Positions 14,434-15,815 of a stretch of DNA of 15,815 nucleotides are shown here, piece after piece. Within the stretch, counting starts at the first letter, position 1, and every line of letters starts with the position of its first letter. The DNA comes from Betaproteobacteria bacterium RIFCSPLOWO2_02_FULL_68_150 (lineage in GTDB: Bacteria > Pseudomonadota > Gammaproteobacteria > Burkholderiales > SG8-39): positions 1 through 15,815 of the forward strand of contig MERE01000189.1 in the NCBI GenBank assembly GCA_001771975.1, written 5' to 3'. The notes under the pieces were generated by a model. That model was not told the DNA's origin. It ran no database searches and was given only the letters and a program-made list of their open reading frames with translations. A program made the translations under genes and the position numbers.

Positions 14434-15692
14434 ATACGATGCAATCACTGAACACCACGGTCGAGGCTCAGCGCCGGGAGCGCGACCGGGCGCTGCGGCG
14501 AAGCAGCGTGCCGCGCGAACTCGCGGCGCCGCTGTCGAAAGCGCTCGCCTCCACGCTCGTCAAGGTCATCACGGGGCCGCGCCGGGCAGGAAAATCGACG
14601 CTTGCTTTCCAGGTGCTTGCCGACAGGCGCTTTGCCTACCTCAATTTCGAGGACGATGCATTGCGCGGCGAGACCGATGGCGACGAGCTGGTCGAGGCGA
14701 TCGAAGCGGTGTACGGCGAGACCGAGTTCTTTTTTTTTGACGAGATTCAGAACTACCCGCGCTGGGAGAGCTTCATCAACAAGCTGCACCGCCGGGGCTG
14801 CAACCTGGTCATTACCGGATCCAATTCGCGCCTGCTCAGCCGGGAGCTTGCGTCGGCCCTGACGGGTCGGCACCTGCCGTTCGAACTGCTGCCGTTCAGC
14901 TTTCCGGAGTTTCTCCTCGCTGCGGGCAGCCGCGAAGCCGATGCGGCCGCATCCTTTCAGCGCTACCTGCTGTGGGGCGGTTTTCCGGAGGTGGTGCTGG
15001 GAGGCGCCGAGCCGTCCGGTTACCTGCGCACGCTGTTCGATTCCGTGGTGCTGCGCGACATCGTGACGCGCCACCGGATCCGCGCTTCGACGGCGATGCA
15101 CGACCTGCTCAACCTCCTGATCAATAACGCCGCAAGCCGCTTCTCGGCGCGCAGCCTCGAGCGTTCCCTGGGTGCGCTTTCGACGGCGACCATCCAGAAG
15201 TTCATCGGCTATTGCCGCGAGGCCTATCTGGTGCAGGATCTGCAGCCGTACTTTTTCAAACCGAAAATCCGTCTCAAGGCCGACCGGAAAATCTATGCCC
15301 TGGACAACGGGCTCATTTCCGCCGTCTCGCAGCCGGTTACCGCGAACACGTCGCGCCTGCTGGAGAACCTGGTCTTCGTCGAACTGGTGCGGCGCGGATT
15401 CAAGCCCAACAGGGACCTGTTCTACTACCAGACCCGCTCCGGCGCCGAGGTGGATTTCCTGCTGCGGCGGGGCTCCGAGAACCTCGAACTGCTGCAAGTC
15501 ACGCAGAACCTCTCGGCGCTGAAGACGCGCGAGCGGGAGATCCGCGCGCTGCGCCTGGGCGCCGAAGAACTGAAGCCGCGCCGTCTCACCGTGGTGACGC
15601 TCGATTCGACGGAGAGGATTCGCGGCGCCGATCCGGACATCAACGTCGTCCCCTGCCGGAACTGGCTGACGGTACGCGCGTGGAACCGCTGA
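14421..15692 (+). CDS. DUF4143 / AAA_14 family ATPase
   Basis: 423 residues from ATG 14421, or 417 from ATG 14439; neither has a clear Shine-Dalgarno. Walker A is G52-PRRAGKST60, Walker B is FFFFDEIQN with D107-E108, and a sensor-like VITGSNSRLLS follows. The family marks YLLWGGFPEVV, LRDIVTRHRI, KIYALDNGLIS and LLENLVFVELVRRG come next. The C-terminal DUF4143 part has a PD-(D/E)XK-like look: E343-V-D345 in SGAEVDFLL, but where the E-x-K triad is usual the sequence reads Q359-V-T. These ATPases are widespread, often patchily distributed, and of unknown role. Codon use is a little less GC-rich than in the hem genes, and a T9 run (14730-14738) lies in Walker B. It follows the haem operon after an abrupt AT-rich patch, suggesting insertion beside the core cluster. 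The family is sure, the function unknown. Confidence 0.9.
   Translation: MLLFNTMQSLNTTVEAQRRERDRALRRSSVPRELAAPLSKALASTLVKVITGPRRAGKSTLAFQVLADRRFAYLNFEDDALRGETDGDELVEAIEAVYGETEFFFFDEIQNYPRWESFINKLHRRGCNLVITGSNSRLLSRELASALTGRHLPFELLPFSFPEFLLAAGSREADAAASFQRYLLWGGFPEVVLGGAEPSGYLRTLFDSVVLRDIVTRHRIRASTAMHDLLNLLINNAASRFSARSLERSLGALSTATIQKFIGYCREAYLVQDLQPYFFKPKIRLKADRKIYALDNGLISAVSQPVTANTSRLLENLVFVELVRRGFKPNRDLFYYQTRSGAEVDFLLRRGSENLELLQVTQNLSALKTREREIRALRLGAEELKPRRLTVVTLDSTERIRGADPDINVVPCRNWLTVRAWNR
14730..14738 (+). repeat. T9 homopolymer inside the Walker B codons
   Basis: Nine T in a row encode three Phe codons (TTT TTT TTT) immediately before the Walker B Asp-Glu of the DUF4143 ATPase. Loss of one T would shift the frame to a TGA at 14860-14862 and cut the protein to about 146 residues. 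Confidence 0.9.
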
Positions 15693-15723
15693 GCCGTCGC
15701 GGCGCGGCCGGTGCCGCGCGCGC

Positions 15724-15815
15724 AGCCTGGCGATCGAGGTGAAGACGGCGCCGCGGTTCCAGAGCGGCATGGTTGCCGGACTTGCAGCGATCGCGGAATT
15801 GCCGCAGGTGGTTCG
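15724..15815 (+). pseudogene. orphan C-terminal fragment of a second DUF4143-like protein (runs off right edge)
   Basis: Read in the frame starting at 15724 the sequence gives SLAIEVKTAPRFQSGMVAGL and then AAIAELPQVV up to the edge. This resembles the end of DUF4143 proteins, where an E-V-K strand is followed by a helix with a G-L pair. No suitable start codon lies in this frame between the end of the preceding ATPase (15692) and the E-V-K strand; ATG 15769 would be inside the motif region. It therefore looks like a 5'-truncated remnant of a related gene, left behind or brought in next to the intact one. Only about 30 residues are seen, so the match is by pattern and moderate at best. Confidence 0.45.

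Noticed and set aside
14401..14435. TTGTCA and TTTAAT as a promoter for the ATPase
   Set aside because: They are 23 bp apart, too far; pairs at 16-18 bp spacing are poor.

Overview
The window reads as chromosomal DNA of a GC-rich betaproteobacterium, probably an uncultured or little-studied one. The evidence is high GC with G/C-rich third codon positions, and two gene orders typical of Beta- and Gammaproteobacteria: hemA-prfA-prmC-grxD, and argH divergent from histidine kinase-response regulator-hemC-hemD-hemX-hemY. The second order matches the argH-fimS/algZ-algR-hemC-hemD locus known from Pseudomonas. The genus cannot be named from the sequence.

Left part (1-3583), accessory: the C-terminal end of a HipA-like kinase runs in from the left edge. 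After a 235-bp gap (221-455) with no convincing signal except a good Shine-Dalgarno comes a secreted glycine-rich protein. Next is an exported L,D-transpeptidase-like enzyme with a Cys catalytic motif, then a 12-helix MFS transporter. The enzyme and the transporter are each followed within 6 nt of the stop codon by a short perfect inverted repeat.

Central core (3653-14359): glutamyl-tRNA reductase (hemA), release factor 1 (prfA) and the release-factor glutamine methyltransferase (prmC) are coupled through two successive 4-nt TTGA stop/start overlaps. The monothiol glutaredoxin grxD follows with its own strong Shine-Dalgarno. It meets argH tail to tail with no base between the two stop codons. 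argH diverges across 46 bp from a LytS/AlgZ-type histidine kinase, which overlaps a LytTR response regulator (GTGA). The regulator overlaps hemC (ATGA), and hemC overlaps hemD (GTGA). hemX and hemY follow closely. The window thus holds the first committed step of C5-pathway haem synthesis (hemA), the two steps making hydroxymethylbilane and uroporphyrinogen III (hemC, hemD) and two membrane accessory proteins. The second half sits under the same probable transcript as a two-component system. prmC modifies the product of its neighbour prfA.

Right part (14360-15815), accessory: after a GC-rich stem-loop there is an abrupt AT-rich patch carrying a perfect 10-6-10 inverted repeat. It contains one possible start codon of a DUF4143/AAA_14 family ATPase and lies just upstream of the other. 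This gene has a T9 run inside its Walker B motif. Directly after it lies a piece of a second DUF4143-like C-terminus with no usable start, running off the window.

No tRNA, rRNA, CRISPR array, insertion sequence or integrase was recognised. The most interesting places are the palindromic start and T9 tract of the DUF4143 ATPase, the orphan second DUF4143 tail, and the secreted glycine-rich protein next to an L,D-transpeptidase.
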